DNA of 64,000 nucleotides from Allorhizobium ampelinum S4 (GCF_000016285.1 NC_011988.1:1109501-1173500); one strand, 5' to 3'. Counted from the stretch's first letter, positions 48,667 through 58,044 are shown. The notes: generated from the letters alone by a model not told the origin. Numbers and translations: made by a program.

Positions 48667-48726
48667 GTCAGTCTCCTTGTCGAAGGGCAGAAGGAAGTTA
48701 CAAATCTGGACCTTGGTTAGGTAAGC

Positions 48727-48741
48727 TGAGTATTAAAGTCA
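48727..48741 (-). promoter_or_regulatory. candidate RirA iron-responsive (IRO) box upstream of fbpA
   Basis: TGA-GTATTAAAG-TCA fits the rhizobial TGA-N9-TCA IRO motif bound by the iron regulator RirA. It lies 60 bp upstream of the fbpA start, where a repressor would block transcription in iron-replete cells. The motif is short, but its position and the function of the downstream gene support it. The rest of the 48667-48964 interval shows no gene. Confidence 0.65.
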
Positions 48742-48964
48742 AGTTACTCTCGGTTGGGAAGTGTGTGGCCGCTGAACGGCTTAGCTGTATCCGGCGCCTA
48801 AAACGACTGTTGGATACGCCTATGGCCGTGGGAATGAAGGGCTCGATGCCCTTTTATCGCACGCTATCGCATTATGGGTGCAACCGGTTCTGCGTTCCGG
48901 ATCACAACGAATTGTAATGTGGAGAACGGAAACGTTGATTTGGGAGGGCTAATCCAGACGCCTA

Positions 48965-51142
48965 TCAAGGCGCGTTGGCGGCCTTTGCGGATAGGGTTGA
49001 GGCCGCAGCAGCATCACTGATTGTCGTTCCATCGGAGCGTACGACGACAGCATTGGAAGCGAGATTGAGCCCTGCGGCCTTGAAGGCGGCGAGTAGACGC
49101 TTGATACCTTCGCGCTTGATCAGGCTGGGATTGCCGGGCCGGCAAGTGAACTTGAAGCGGATGACCATGGAATTCTCATTGACCTCCTGTATGCCCTGCA
49201 TTTTGAGAGGTATAAGAAAATCACCCGCAAATTCCGGCTCTTCCAGCAGTGACAGACCGACTTTCTTGGCCGTCTTGCGGATCATTTCCAGATCGGCGTC
49301 GCGGTCGAAGCGCAATTCGAATTTAATCGTGCCCCAATCGCGACTGTAGTTGGTAACGGCGGCGATCTGGCCAAAAGGTACTGTATGCACAGGCCCATTG
49401 TGGTGGCGCAAACGAACGGAGCGCAGGGAAATCTGCTCGACAGTGCCCTGTAGCTTGCCAACATCGATATATTCATCGATCCTGAAGGCGTCTTCCGCCA
49501 GGAAGAATATGCCGGAAACGACATCCTTGACGAGCGCTTGCGATCCGAAAGAGACGGCAAGGCCAAGCACGCCGAAGCCTGCGAGAAGCGGCGCGACATT
49601 GACGCCGAGTGAGGACAGGATGACCAGAAGTGCGACGGCGAGCACCGCGCCCATAACCAGATTGCGCACGACAGGCAGAACTGTCGACAACCGGCTGGTG
49701 GTTTTCTGTTCGCCATCATCCTCGTGACCCGGCAGTTTGACGGTATTGACCGGGGATATGGTCTCGAAAAACTTCCAGAGGAAACCGCAGACAAAGGCGC
49801 TACAGACAATGGTAATCCCAAATTGCTGTAAATGGTTCAGCCAGTAGGAGGCATCCACCCCGGCATTGGCCAGAAGCGGTTGCCACAAGATGACGGTGAT
49901 ATGAATTCCGATCAGCCAGATTGCCCCGGAAAACGGGATGCGCAAGGCCCAGAGCAGGACCGAATGGAAGCCCGGACCATAGACGGCTTCCCGTCGTATT
50001 GCCAGATATTGAAACAAGCCTGAGACACCGCGATGCAGGATGGGAATCAGTATGAACACTATCTGGCTGATGCCCGACACGCGCACCCAGAGGACGTTTT
50101 GAGCCGTGCCGGCGACCAGAAGACCGAGCAGCCATATAATTATTGTGGAGACGATGTAGAAATTGGCGATGAGATTGCCGGTAATACGCTGCCATCCGTT
50201 GGCATGGCCGGAATGAGAATTGGCGATGTCGCTCCGTCCGACGATAAACCAGACCAGCAGATAGGCGGTGATGATGGTGGAGCTGAGGAACAGCCAGCCA
50301 TCCACCGCCATCGGGGCAAGCCCGCGGGCATCGGCCAGACTGAGGCTGCTATGGGTAAAGCCGGACAGAAAGCCGAAGCCCACCATCATTTTTAAATGCC
50401 AGGACGGGTCGGCAATATCGAATAACGGTTCGAAACCATTGATCCTGGCAAAGAGCAGGCGTCCGAAACTGGCAAAAATCGCTGTGGTCATGGCAATGTG
50501 AATGAAGCCGGAGGTGACCTCCTTGCCAAATGAGCCGGAGACCATGCCCATATGGGCGCCATTGCGCGCCAAAACCACGAAGATGACCACCGCAAGTAGA
50601 TCTCCCGCGAGCCGCAGTCCTGCCAATGAGACCTTGGCAACTAGCCCTCGGTCCGGCCTAAGACGGGGCATGAGCCTTGCGAACGCCATCAGGAACACGG
50701 CTGCTGTCGCGAGCCCGGCAACGATCGCGCTGGCGGCCGTCAGGCTGAGTTCCTTCATACCCGTTTGCTCTTCATGCAAAGATTGCATGCTGTTGCTAAA
50801 CGCCGCTGGCAAGCTTTGTAGGCCGGTCAATGCGACGGTCCCGCCGCGCCGAAGGGCAGTTGCCACTTCCCCGTAGGCAGCCATCATCATGTCGGCTTCC
50901 ATGGTGGCGGAACCCGTCTGCGCAGTTTGGGCAGTGGTTACTTCGGGTGACGGGGACGATACAGGGGTGATTGCGGGTAGGGCTTGCTGGTGCACTAGAT
51001 TGTTCTGTTCCGCTGCAGCTTTGGCCGGACCCTTAGCGCTGTCTTGCGCGGCAACCCCTGACATTAATCCACTGAAGAGGCTTGTGAGGAGGATGGCGAT
51101 GATCAGGCCGGTATGCCGGCACCTTGCGATAAGCTGTGTCAT
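48965..51142 (-). CDS. mechanosensitive ion channel, MscS family, with extended N-terminus
   Basis: Membrane channel of about 725 residues, starting MTQLIARCRHTGLIIAILL with a GGGGGAAGAG site; an ATG 24 bases upstream has no RBS. A signal-like helix is followed by an extracytoplasmic region, then about ten hydrophobic segments. The MscS core includes the pore helix and LGLAVSFGSQALVKDVVSGIFFLAEDAFRIDEYIDVG, then the beta-domain motif VPFGQIAAVTNYSRDW. The size places it with the larger MscK/YbdG-like members. It should release solutes on osmotic down-shock. Confidence 0.9.
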   Translation of the reverse strand: MTQLIARCRHTGLIIAILLTSLFSGLMSGVAAQDSAKGPAKAAAEQNNLVHQQALPAITPVSSPSPEVTTAQTAQTGSATMEADMMMAAYGEVATALRRGGTVALTGLQSLPAAFSNSMQSLHEEQTGMKELSLTAASAIVAGLATAAVFLMAFARLMPRLRPDRGLVAKVSLAGLRLAGDLLAVVIFVVLARNGAHMGMVSGSFGKEVTSGFIHIAMTTAIFASFGRLLFARINGFEPLFDIADPSWHLKMMVGFGFLSGFTHSSLSLADARGLAPMAVDGWLFLSSTIITAYLLVWFIVGRSDIANSHSGHANGWQRITGNLIANFYIVSTIIIWLLGLLVAGTAQNVLWVRVSGISQIVFILIPILHRGVSGLFQYLAIRREAVYGPGFHSVLLWALRIPFSGAIWLIGIHITVILWQPLLANAGVDASYWLNHLQQFGITIVCSAFVCGFLWKFFETISPVNTVKLPGHEDDGEQKTTSRLSTVLPVVRNLVMGAVLAVALLVILSSLGVNVAPLLAGFGVLGLAVSFGSQALVKDVVSGIFFLAEDAFRIDEYIDVGKLQGTVEQISLRSVRLRHHNGPVHTVPFGQIAAVTNYSRDWGTIKFELRFDRDADLEMIRKTAKKVGLSLLEEPEFAGDFLIPLKMQGIQEVNENSMVIRFKFTCRPGNPSLIKREGIKRLLAAFKAAGLNLASNAVVVRSDGTTISDAAAASTLSAKAANAP

Positions 51143-51303
51143 CTCTTCCCCCCGGCGTTTAGCCATCCGGCTATGCTATGCCTTGGGAAGTATTAGCGCG
51201 ATTTTCTGAAAAATCAGCAAAGCCATCGCGATGCGATAGGAATTTTCATGCAAAAATGGCGCGAAACCGAGTCTCGCGCCATTTTCCAGTTATTAGGAGA
51301 TGT

Positions 51304-51777
51304 TTACGGTGAAACGCATTGGCGGCGTGGGCCGTTATTGGGCTGGAACGTATTGTCCGAGGCCCGGTAGGACCGGTAGCGATTATAGCACCATTGAGTA
51401 TGCGAGTTTCCACCTTGTGGCCGTGCGCTGAGAGCGCCGCCAATGATGGCACCTGCGGCCAATCCACCGATAATTGCGCCCGCATTGCTGCGGTTATGGC
51501 GACGGTGATATCTGTCACGATCATAGCGGTTATAGTTACGGCGCCCATCCCAATTGCGATCGCTATGGCGACGTGGTCCAGGAACATAGCGACGCTGGCG
51601 ACGATCGTCAGCCCAACTATTTTCCGCGACCTGGACGCCGCCCTGTGCTGTGGCACCGGGAACACTCTGCGTCTGTGCAGGTTGCGAAAGCGATGTTGGT
51701 GCGGCGGATGCGCCAACCGGCGCCATACCTGTCAGCAGTGTCGCGGCTGACAGCAGAATTGCGGCAATTTTTTTCAT
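51304..51777 (-). CDS. BA14K-like secreted small protein
   Basis: Exported protein of 157 residues with a signal peptide ([27 protein letters not shown]) and a GGTGAGGAA site at 51777. A low-complexity Arg/Tyr/His/Asp-rich middle ([17 protein letters not shown]) precedes a Gly/Ala hydrophobic stretch ([18 protein letters not shown]). The C-terminus is the BA14K-type [20 protein letters not shown] with a final Cys. BA14K proteins are common rhizobial and Brucella antigens of unclear function. Confidence 0.82.
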   Translation of the reverse strand: MKKIAAILLSAATLLTGMAPVGASAAPTSLSQPAQTQSVPGATAQGGVQVAENSWADDRRQRRYVPGPRRHSDRNWDGRRNYNRYDRDRYHRRHNRSNAGAIIGGLAAGAIIGGALSARPQGGNSHTQWCYNRYRSYRASDNTFQPNNGPRRQCVSP

Positions 51778-51999
51778 TTCCTCACCTGTTTCCGTCTTTG
51801 ATTTCACCCGTAAACTGTTTGCCAGCAAGAAAAGTTCCTTGGTCTGCGAGTTTAGGGTCTCGCATTTTAGGGAATATGCCGATGCATAAGGAATGGCGTC
51901 TTACCTCTAGGTGAAAAGCGTGCGTAAAACTCAGCTTTTCGGGAACAAAATCCTCTGTGGAGGCTTTATTGCGGACTTCACAAACGCGAGCGGTTCTCG

Positions 52000-52362
52000 A
52001 TGAAATATGTTCTCCCAATTCTATTGGCCACAGCCATGCCAGCCATGGCCCAATCGCCGCAGCTCGAGCAGGCTTGTCATACGGTGCTGCAAAATTTTCT
52101 GATGAAGCCGGATGTGAAAATCGGCCAGACACAGAGCTTTCCTGAATTGACCCCTCCAGGAGCACGAATCAGCTTTTCCGAGCGACAGGATGTCGACGCC
52201 ACGAAGATGGATGACGTCATCGATTGCGAGTTTCAAAAATCGACCGCACCTTTCGGTCTGACCAAATTCTGCATCTCCAGCACCTGCTATTCGCAAGGTG
52301 AGCGCGCCGACGACCGCCGCCGCCGTTTCGAGGAAATGCAGGCGTTGATGAACAGGAAGTAA
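52000..52362 (+). CDS. hypothetical periplasmic protein, 120 residues
   Basis: Short exported protein with a signal peptide (MKYVLPILLATAMPAMAQ, cleavage near residue 18). The mature part has four cysteines (ACHTV, VIDCEF, KFCISSTC), compatible with two disulfides, and an Arg-rich C-terminal helix. I do not recognise a family. A GGAAC element 54 bp upstream (51942) resembles an EcfG -35 box, but the -10 half is poor. Confidence 0.65.
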   Translation: MKYVLPILLATAMPAMAQSPQLEQACHTVLQNFLMKPDVKIGQTQSFPELTPPGARISFSERQDVDATKMDDVIDCEFQKSTAPFGLTKFCISSTCYSQGERADDRRRRFEEMQALMNRK

Positions 52363-52472
52363 CAGCTCTGATGCATTTCCTTGAGGCGGAGCCGAGAGGA
52401 TGGTGGCGTTTCAGAGCGTGGGTAAGCGCGCCCGACAAAAACCAATAAATCCAAACACAATTTTGAGGTGAC

Positions 52473-52634
52473 ATGACTCAACACGCTAGCAAACCAAGAC
52501 GTCGCATGCAGATTTTCGTCGGCTCCCTTTTCATCATTGGCTGCCTTATCGGTGGCTACTATGTGATTGGCTATCATCCCGGTGAAGTGGAACCAGAAAA
52601 CCCACTCAACAGCTCCAGCCAAACCAATCCGTAA
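52473..52634 (+). CDS. single-pass membrane microprotein, 53 residues
   Basis: Small ORF MTQHASKPRRRMQIFVGSLF followed by IIGCLIGGYYVIGYHPGEVEPENP. A basic N-terminus, one hydrophobic helix (about 13-32) and an acidic tail predict an N-in single-pass inner-membrane protein. A GAGGTG site lies 5 bp upstream. No family is recognised, but composition and RBS support a real gene. Confidence 0.6.
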   Translation: MTQHASKPRRRMQIFVGSLFIIGCLIGGYYVIGYHPGEVEPENPLNSSSQTNP

Positions 52635-52875
52635 TCTTTTCTTTCAGCATCTGAGCGAGATGCTAGAAGTAGATATTTCAGATATATAAGCGAAAACAAT
52701 GCATTGTCGTGCAGTCGCTCTTCGTCAATGACGTTTCTGAAATCATCCACTCTCGGCGCAACAGTCTTCCTTTTAGAAAGGGCGGCTGTTGCAGAAATAC
52801 CGCAGTCAGTGCGTTTTATCCCAAAATTGCAAATCACTTATTGGCTTCAGAATCGAGTCGATCTAAAAACCATTT
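52635..52875. other. intergenic stretch without a recognisable gene
   Basis: Both strands carry only short frames of unnatural composition. Together with the downstream leader region it makes a gap of 488 bp before the ABC exporter gene. It should include the exporter promoter. Confidence 0.45.
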
Positions 52876-52971
52876 ATGTTCAACACCAATCAGGGAGGCT
52901 TTATGGCATATTTTTCCACCTCCCCGGTGGCCAGCGCCAATTTCATGTTGGCAGGCGCCATCCGCAGTTAA
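52876..52971 (+). CDS. candidate leader peptide upstream of the ABC exporter
   Basis: A short frame beginning at ATG 52876, or more likely at ATG 52903, which follows a GGGAGG site by 4 bp. From 52903 it encodes the 22-residue peptide MAYFSTSPVASANFMLAGAI-RS ending in TAA. It is followed within 12 bp by a perfect 7-bp hairpin (52983-53001) and by a GC hairpin just before the ABC gene. This layout of RBS, short ORF, hairpins and transporter is typical of translation-controlled leaders. No homologue is known to me. Confidence 0.45.
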   Translation: MFNTNQGGFMAYFSTSPVASANFMLAGAIRS

Positions 52972-52982
52972 GCTGCGTGTGC

Positions 52983-53113
52983 GTAACGGTCAGTCCGTTA
53001 CCTTGTGTTGAATCCGGTTTGTCCGGGAATAGAATTTTCTCCCTCTAACGCCACTTTATCGCGTTTGCGCGCGGTTTCCATTCTATTCATATGTCGGAGC
53101 CGGCTCGCGCCGG
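52983..53113 (+). promoter_or_regulatory. structured 5' leader of the ABC exporter gene
   Basis: Contains the stem GTAACGG / CCGTTAC (52983-53001) and a CCGG-CTCGCG-CCGG hairpin (53100-53113) that overlaps the GGAA ribosome site of the exporter gene. The second hairpin could hide the ribosome site. Assigned from inverted repeats read by eye; no known riboswitch class was recognised. Confidence 0.4.
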
Positions 53114-53122
53114 AATTTTCCT

Positions 53123-54934
53123 ATGGCTTTAGGTTATAAATCTCGCCGTGGCGGGGCATTTCGCAGCGTTTTCGGTTTCTGTGCGGTGCATTGGCGCCAG
53201 CAGCCGGGGCGTGTTGTCTTCATGCTGTTTGCCGTATTGCTTTCCACTTTGGCCGATGTGTTAACGCCACTGTTCTCCGGTCGTTTGGTTGACGCGGTCG
53301 TCTCCGGTCGCGCCGATGACAGCCTAGCCTGGGACAGCGCCATTGCCGCTTTCGCCTGGTTGATGGCGCTCTCTGCCGGAGCCGTCCTGCTGCGCCATGC
53401 AACGTTTACGGCCATCATCGGCTTTACGCTGCGCTCCATGTCGGACATTGCTGCCGATGCTTTCTCTCGCATTCAACGCTTTTCCAGCGATTGGCATGCC
53501 AATAGCTTCGCTGGTTCGACGGTGCGCAAAGTGACGCGCGGCATGTGGGCACTCGATCTGCTGAACGATACGGTTTTCGTGGCGCTGTTTCCCTCGCTGG
53601 TCATGCTGATCGGTTCCACAGTGCTGATGACGTGGCATTGGCCAATGATGGGCCTGTTGGTCGGGGTCGGGTCCGTTTGCTTCGTGTTGTTTACAGCAAT
53701 CATGGCTCTGCGTTACGTTGCGCCAATGGCCAGCATGGCCAATAGTTGGGATACCAAGCTGGGTGGGTCTCTGGCCGATGCGGTGACCTGTAATGCTGTG
53801 GTCAAGGCCTTTGGTGGGGAAAGCCGTGAGGAAACCCGCCTGAGCTGGGTGCTGCAAAAATGGCAGGACAGGACGCGTCGCACCTGGACGCGCGGCACAC
53901 TGAATGGCAGCCTGCAAGCAGCCTTGCTGATGGTGCTGCGCGGTGGGGTTTTGGGTCTGGCCCTTTGGCTATGGAGTGCTGGAAAGGCCAGCCCTGGTGA
54001 CATCACTTTCGTGCTGACGGCCTTTTTCATCCTACAGGGCTATCTGCGGGAAATTGGTATGCATATCCGTAACTTGCAACGGTCAGTCAATGATATGGAG
54101 GAACTGGTTTTCCTGCATGGTCAACCCCTTGGCGTCGTGGATGTGGCCGGTGCAAAACCTGTTGTCATCGAACGCGGCAAGATCGAATTCGATCGGGTGT
54201 CCTTTCATTACGGCAATCATTTTGCGCCGCTCTACAAGGACTTTTCCGTTGTGATCCAGCCCGGTGAGAAGGTTGGGCTGGTTGGCCATTCCGGTTCTGG
54301 CAAGACGACGTTCATCAAGCTCATTCAGCGCTTGCATGACGTCAACGGTGGGGCGATCCGGATCGACGGTCAGGATATCGCACTCGTTGCCCAAACCTCG
54401 TTACGCCAGCAGATCGCCATCGTGCAGCAGGAGCCGATCCTGTTCCATCGCTCGCTTGCGGAAAACATCGCCTATGCAAGGCCCTCGGCCAGCCAGCAGG
54501 ACATCGAAACCGCTGCAAGGCTTGCCAGCGCCCATGGCTTTATCGAGGCCTTGCCGAAGGGGTACGGCACGCTGGTCGGTGAGCGCGGCATCAAGCTTTC
54601 AGGTGGTGAACGCCAGCGGATTGCGATCGCCCGTGCCTTCCTTGCAGATGCGCCGATTCTTATTCTGGACGAGGCAACGTCAAGCCTGGATTCGGAATCG
54701 GAAATGCTGATCCAGGAAGCTATGGAACGGCTTATGCAAGGCAGAACCACCTTGGTCGTGGCGCATCGGTTGTCGACCGTGCGGGCGCTCGACCGGCTGC
54801 TGGTCTTCGATCACGGACGGATCGCTGAGGAGGGGACGCATGAGAGCCTGATCAGGATGAAGTCAGGCATTTACCGTGGTCTTTTCGAGCGCCAGGCGTT
54901 GGAGTTGACCAAGGGCATGGTCTTCGGAGAATAG
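53123..54934 (+). CDS. ABC exporter, fused transmembrane and ATP-binding domains
   Basis: Half-transporter of 603 residues expected to act as a dimer in the inner membrane. The first about 330 residues carry about six hydrophobic helices. The ATPase domain has Walker A GLVGHSGSGKTTFIKL (about 388-403), Q-loop VQQEPILFH, signature LSGGERQRIAIARAF, Walker B ILILDEATSSLD and H-loop VVAHRLSTV. It resembles MsbA/LmrA-like multidrug or lipid exporters; the substrate is unknown. The long leader upstream suggests post-transcriptional control. Confidence 0.9.
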   Translation: MALGYKSRRGGAFRSVFGFCAVHWRQQPGRVVFMLFAVLLSTLADVLTPLFSGRLVDAVVSGRADDSLAWDSAIAAFAWLMALSAGAVLLRHATFTAIIGFTLRSMSDIAADAFSRIQRFSSDWHANSFAGSTVRKVTRGMWALDLLNDTVFVALFPSLVMLIGSTVLMTWHWPMMGLLVGVGSVCFVLFTAIMALRYVAPMASMANSWDTKLGGSLADAVTCNAVVKAFGGESREETRLSWVLQKWQDRTRRTWTRGTLNGSLQAALLMVLRGGVLGLALWLWSAGKASPGDITFVLTAFFILQGYLREIGMHIRNLQRSVNDMEELVFLHGQPLGVVDVAGAKPVVIERGKIEFDRVSFHYGNHFAPLYKDFSVVIQPGEKVGLVGHSGSGKTTFIKLIQRLHDVNGGAIRIDGQDIALVAQTSLRQQIAIVQQEPILFHRSLAENIAYARPSASQQDIETAARLASAHGFIEALPKGYGTLVGERGIKLSGGERQRIAIARAFLADAPILILDEATSSLDSESEMLIQEAMERLMQGRTTLVVAHRLSTVRALDRLLVFDHGRIAEEGTHESLIRMKSGIYRGLFERQALELTKGMVFGE

Positions 54935-54964
54935 GCTTTTCCAACGACAAAAATGCTTTGCGTC

Positions 54965-54997
54965 ATACCAAGGGCCATTGAAAATGGCCCTTGGTAT
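54965..54997. terminator. hairpin between convergent ABC exporter and sensor kinase genes
   Basis: A perfect 15-bp stem (ATACCAAGGGCCATT / AATGGCCCTTGGTAT) with a 3-nt loop. Its right end meets the kinase stop codon. There is no clean T-run on either side; it probably blocks readthrough in both directions or acts on mRNA stability. Confidence 0.7.
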
Positions 54998-56298
54998 CAG
55001 GTCTGCCGCATAGCGTTGTGGCATTCCGACCGTGTGTCGCTATCGCCAGGCAATATCATGGTGATCCGCAAGCCTTTCGGCTTGACATTGCCGGCAAAGA
55101 CCTTGCCGCCGTGCCGTTCGACGGCCGTCTTGGCAATTGCCAGGCCAAGACCGTATCCGGAGGCACTGCCGCTGCTGCCTGAACTGATAAAGGGGCGAAA
55201 AATACTTTCAAGGTCATCTTCTTTGACGCCAGGACCTTCGTCCGTGAAGGTGAGTGTCAGGCCATTCGGTGAAACGGTTGCCGAAATCCGGATTACTGTC
55301 GCTTCTCCGGTATATTTGATTGCGTTTCGCAAGACATTCTCGATGGCGCGATAGATAAGCTCTCCATTGACAGCGGCGACAAAACTGCCACTCCGCTGAA
55401 AGTCAATTGATACGGCTTTTTCCTGCGCTTCAAAAGTCGCGTCCTGAACAATCTCATCGAGAATATCGAGAATATCGATAACCAGGAGCTGATTTTCTTC
55501 ATCTGTCTTGGAGGACAGCCTGGCCATGGTCAGGATCTCACCGACCAGCCTGTCCAGCCGCTCGATTTCATGATCCATGCGATCCAGCAGGCCGGGTAGG
55601 CGCCCTGGGTTCTTCCTCAGGATACCGGTAACGGCTTGCAGGCGTGACAAGGGTGAGCGTAGTTCGTGGGAAATATCATGAAACAGTCGTTCTCGGCTCT
55701 CATGCAGTTCCTGTAGGCGCATGGCGCTGATATCGAAATGCTGTGTCAGAATTCCGATTTCATCCTTTCGATTTTTGACAGGATCGTGGATGCGGATGCT
55801 GAAGTGGCCTTCTGCCAGCATTTTCAGCCCATGGCGAAGCCGCTCAATGGGTGTCAGCAGGTATTTCGTCAGCAGGTAAGCGGAAAACAGGCTTGCGACA
55901 AGGCCGATCAGCCAAGGCAACACAAGTGGCCAGTCATTGCTGATAGACGATTCATCGATAGTGAGGGTATAGCATTGGTTGGCGTAGGATATGGCAATGC
56001 TGCCTGGAAATTGATCCTTGGCGCAGGTTTGCGGGGCCGCTGCCGGCACTGCCTGGAGTTGGAAATGCCCATCGTCTCCTTTGGGTGTTATGCTGCGGAT
56101 AAACGCCTGTGTCTCCTGCGGCCCGACCCGTTGGAGCATCTCGGCGATTTGCGCGGCAATGATCTCGTTCTGCACCTCAGCGATGCGCATATGCGGTGGC
56201 AGCTGGCCGTTGAACCGTGGAAGCGATATGCCCAGCATGGTTGTCAGCGTGATTGTCAGCCAGACAATGACGAAAAAACGCCAGAAAAGCCGAGGCAT
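54997..56298 (-). CDS. sensor histidine kinase
   Basis: Two-transmembrane sensor kinase of 433 residues. Hydrophobic helices near 5-25 and 135-155 enclose a periplasmic domain of about 105 residues with two cysteines (QTCAKDQ, NQCYTL). A HAMP domain follows, then the H-box DISHELRSPLSRLQ, N-box VLRNAIKYTGE, G1 FTDEGPGVKEDD and G2 GYGLGLAIAKTAVERHGG. The layout resembles CpxA-like kinases. It shares one base with the regulator stop codon. Confidence 0.88.
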   Translation of the reverse strand: MPRLFWRFFVIVWLTITLTTMLGISLPRFNGQLPPHMRIAEVQNEIIAAQIAEMLQRVGPQETQAFIRSITPKGDDGHFQLQAVPAAAPQTCAKDQFPGSIAISYANQCYTLTIDESSISNDWPLVLPWLIGLVASLFSAYLLTKYLLTPIERLRHGLKMLAEGHFSIRIHDPVKNRKDEIGILTQHFDISAMRLQELHESRERLFHDISHELRSPLSRLQAVTGILRKNPGRLPGLLDRMDHEIERLDRLVGEILTMARLSSKTDEENQLLVIDILDILDEIVQDATFEAQEKAVSIDFQRSGSFVAAVNGELIYRAIENVLRNAIKYTGEATVIRISATVSPNGLTLTFTDEGPGVKEDDLESIFRPFISSGSSGSASGYGLGLAIAKTAVERHGGKVFAGNVKPKGLRITMILPGDSDTRSECHNAMRQT

Positions 56299-56987
56299 CA
56301 GCTATCCTGTAGCAGAATGTAACCCTGCCCCCGAACAGACTGGATCCAGCTTTGTCTGTCTTTTCTGAGGCCGAGTTTCTGGCGGATACTGCTGAGATGA
56401 ACATCGATACGCCGGTCGAAAGGCGTCAGGGGCCTGCCGAATACGCTTTGGGAAATGTCATGTTTGGAAACGACCTTGCCGCCATTGCGAACCAGAAGCT
56501 CCAGGAGATTGTATTCCGTCCCGGTCAAGGCGAGAGCCTCACCATTGATATGCGCCTGCCTGCTTGTTGGATAAAGAACGAGTTCGCCGCTTTTGAGCGG
56601 TTGAGATGGGTGTTCGGGCGGTGTTTTACCGGTACGACGCAATATTGCCCGGAGCCGGGCGACCAGTTCACCTGGCGAACAGGGCTTGGAGACATAGTCG
56701 TCGGCACCGAGGTCTAGCCCGGTAATCCGATCCTTGTCATCCCCCCTGGCTGTCAGCATGACGATAGGAATTTCACTGGATTTTCGGATGTTCTGCAAGA
56801 CATCGACACCATTCATGATCGGCATCATGACGTCGAGAACGATGATATCGGTCGCACCACTGTCGACAAAAGCAAGGCCCTTGGCGCCATCGTCTGTCGA
56901 GAGTACATCAAACCCTTCATCCGTCAGATATTCGCAAAGCAATCCGGTAAATTCCAGGTCGTCATCAATCAAAAGAACACGCGTCAT
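56298..56987 (-). CDS. OmpR-family response regulator
   Basis: Regulator of 229 residues. The receiver domain has the acidic pocket LIDDD, the phospho-acceptor Asp in IIVLDVMMPIMNG (about residue 53) and Lys in DYVSKPCSP. The winged-helix output domain (about 132-227) ends VRGQGYILLQDS. It is transcribed before the kinase, in one operon. CpxR/RstA-like by overall pattern; the regulon is not visible. Confidence 0.9.
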   Translation of the reverse strand: MTRVLLIDDDLEFTGLLCEYLTDEGFDVLSTDDGAKGLAFVDSGATDIIVLDVMMPIMNGVDVLQNIRKSSEIPIVMLTARGDDKDRITGLDLGADDYVSKPCSPGELVARLRAILRRTGKTPPEHPSQPLKSGELVLYPTSRQAHINGEALALTGTEYNLLELLVRNGGKVVSKHDISQSVFGRPLTPFDRRIDVHLSSIRQKLGLRKDRQSWIQSVRGQGYILLQDS

Positions 56988-57244
56988 TTTTCAGCTCTTC
57001 GTGGCGGTGGCCTGTTATAAGTGAAAATCGACCAAGGGGTTCAAGTTTTACATAAGTTTACGTGCTTATGGTAGATGTTGTGCAGACATGTGGTGGCTAT
57101 TCATGCTCGTTTAGTGCCGCCATCATGTCACGGCGCATCGGATTGGCTCCAGCCGCCCATGACTGGGCTTGCAAATCAATCAGGCCGGACGGAAAATCGC
57201 ATCTTTAACCCGCCGACTAGGCGCTTGCCCGACTCGTATCCATC

Positions 57245-57997
57245 ATGAAAAGCCACTTGAAAAGTCTTGCCCATCGCGACCGCACCGAGACGAGCGACCG
57301 CCATCTGGCATTTTATCTGACCTTCATTGCCGGCGCGGCCAATGCCGGCGGCTTTATGGCGGTCGGTCAATATACCTCTCACATGTCGGGCATTGTCTCG
57401 TCCATGGCGGACAATCTGGTGCTGGGCGATTTAAAACTTTTGCTGATGGGGCTGCTCGCTCTTTGTTTCTTTCTTGCTGGCGCTGGCTTTTCCGCAATTT
57501 TGATCAATTGGGGCCGCAGACGAGATTTGAGGTCGGTCTATGCGCTGCCATTGGCGGTTGAGGCGTGGCTGATGGGTGTGTTTGCCCTTTCCGGGGCGAT
57601 CAGTTTCAGCGAAAAGGGCGACGCGGTGGTGTTCGTCGTCATGCTTCTCTGCTTCATCATGGGCTTGCAAAATGCCATCATCACAAAACTCTCCGGTGCA
57701 CGCATTCGAACGACCCACGTGACGGGCTTGGTTACCGATACCGGTATCGAACTTGGCAAGCTATTGTATTGGAACGGATACTCAAATGGTAAAGTCACAT
57801 ACCCACCGGTCCGGGCCGATTTAGCGAAGCTTTGGCTGCTGGTGCGCATGGTTGGATTATTTTTCGGCGGCGGCGTGGTCGGGGCTATCCTGTTTCAACG
57901 AATCGGCGTTTCCGCAGCGGCGTTTCTGGCGATACCTCTGGCGGTTGCCGCTCTCTACCCGATGCTTGAGGACTATTCCTCCCAAAAGCAGCGCTGA
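57245..57997 (+). CDS. DUF1275 (YoaK) family membrane protein
   Basis: Membrane protein of 250 residues with six or seven hydrophobic helices. Family features include TFIAGAANAGGFMAVGQYTSHMSG near the N-terminus and FIMGLQNAIITKLSGARIRTTHVTGLVTDTGIELG in the middle. The function of the family is unknown. The ATG has no obvious strong RBS. Confidence 0.85.
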   Translation: MKSHLKSLAHRDRTETSDRHLAFYLTFIAGAANAGGFMAVGQYTSHMSGIVSSMADNLVLGDLKLLLMGLLALCFFLAGAGFSAILINWGRRRDLRSVYALPLAVEAWLMGVFALSGAISFSEKGDAVVFVVMLLCFIMGLQNAIITKLSGARIRTTHVTGLVTDTGIELGKLLYWNGYSNGKVTYPPVRADLAKLWLLVRMVGLFFGGGVVGAILFQRIGVSAAAFLAIPLAVAALYPMLEDYSSQKQR

Positions 57998-58044
57998 AGG
58001 CAAATCCGGTCCGCATGTTGTGTCATTGACGCGCTGTAAAGTGG

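Noticed and set aside
51942..51967. Possible EcfG-type promoter (GGAAC-N17-CTTT)
   Set aside because: The -35 half is good but the -10 half lacks the CGTT core, so it is only mentioned with the downstream gene.
52704..53048. A 114-residue plus-strand open frame before the ABC exporter
   Set aside because: No RBS, irregular composition and another frame than the better supported leader peptide.
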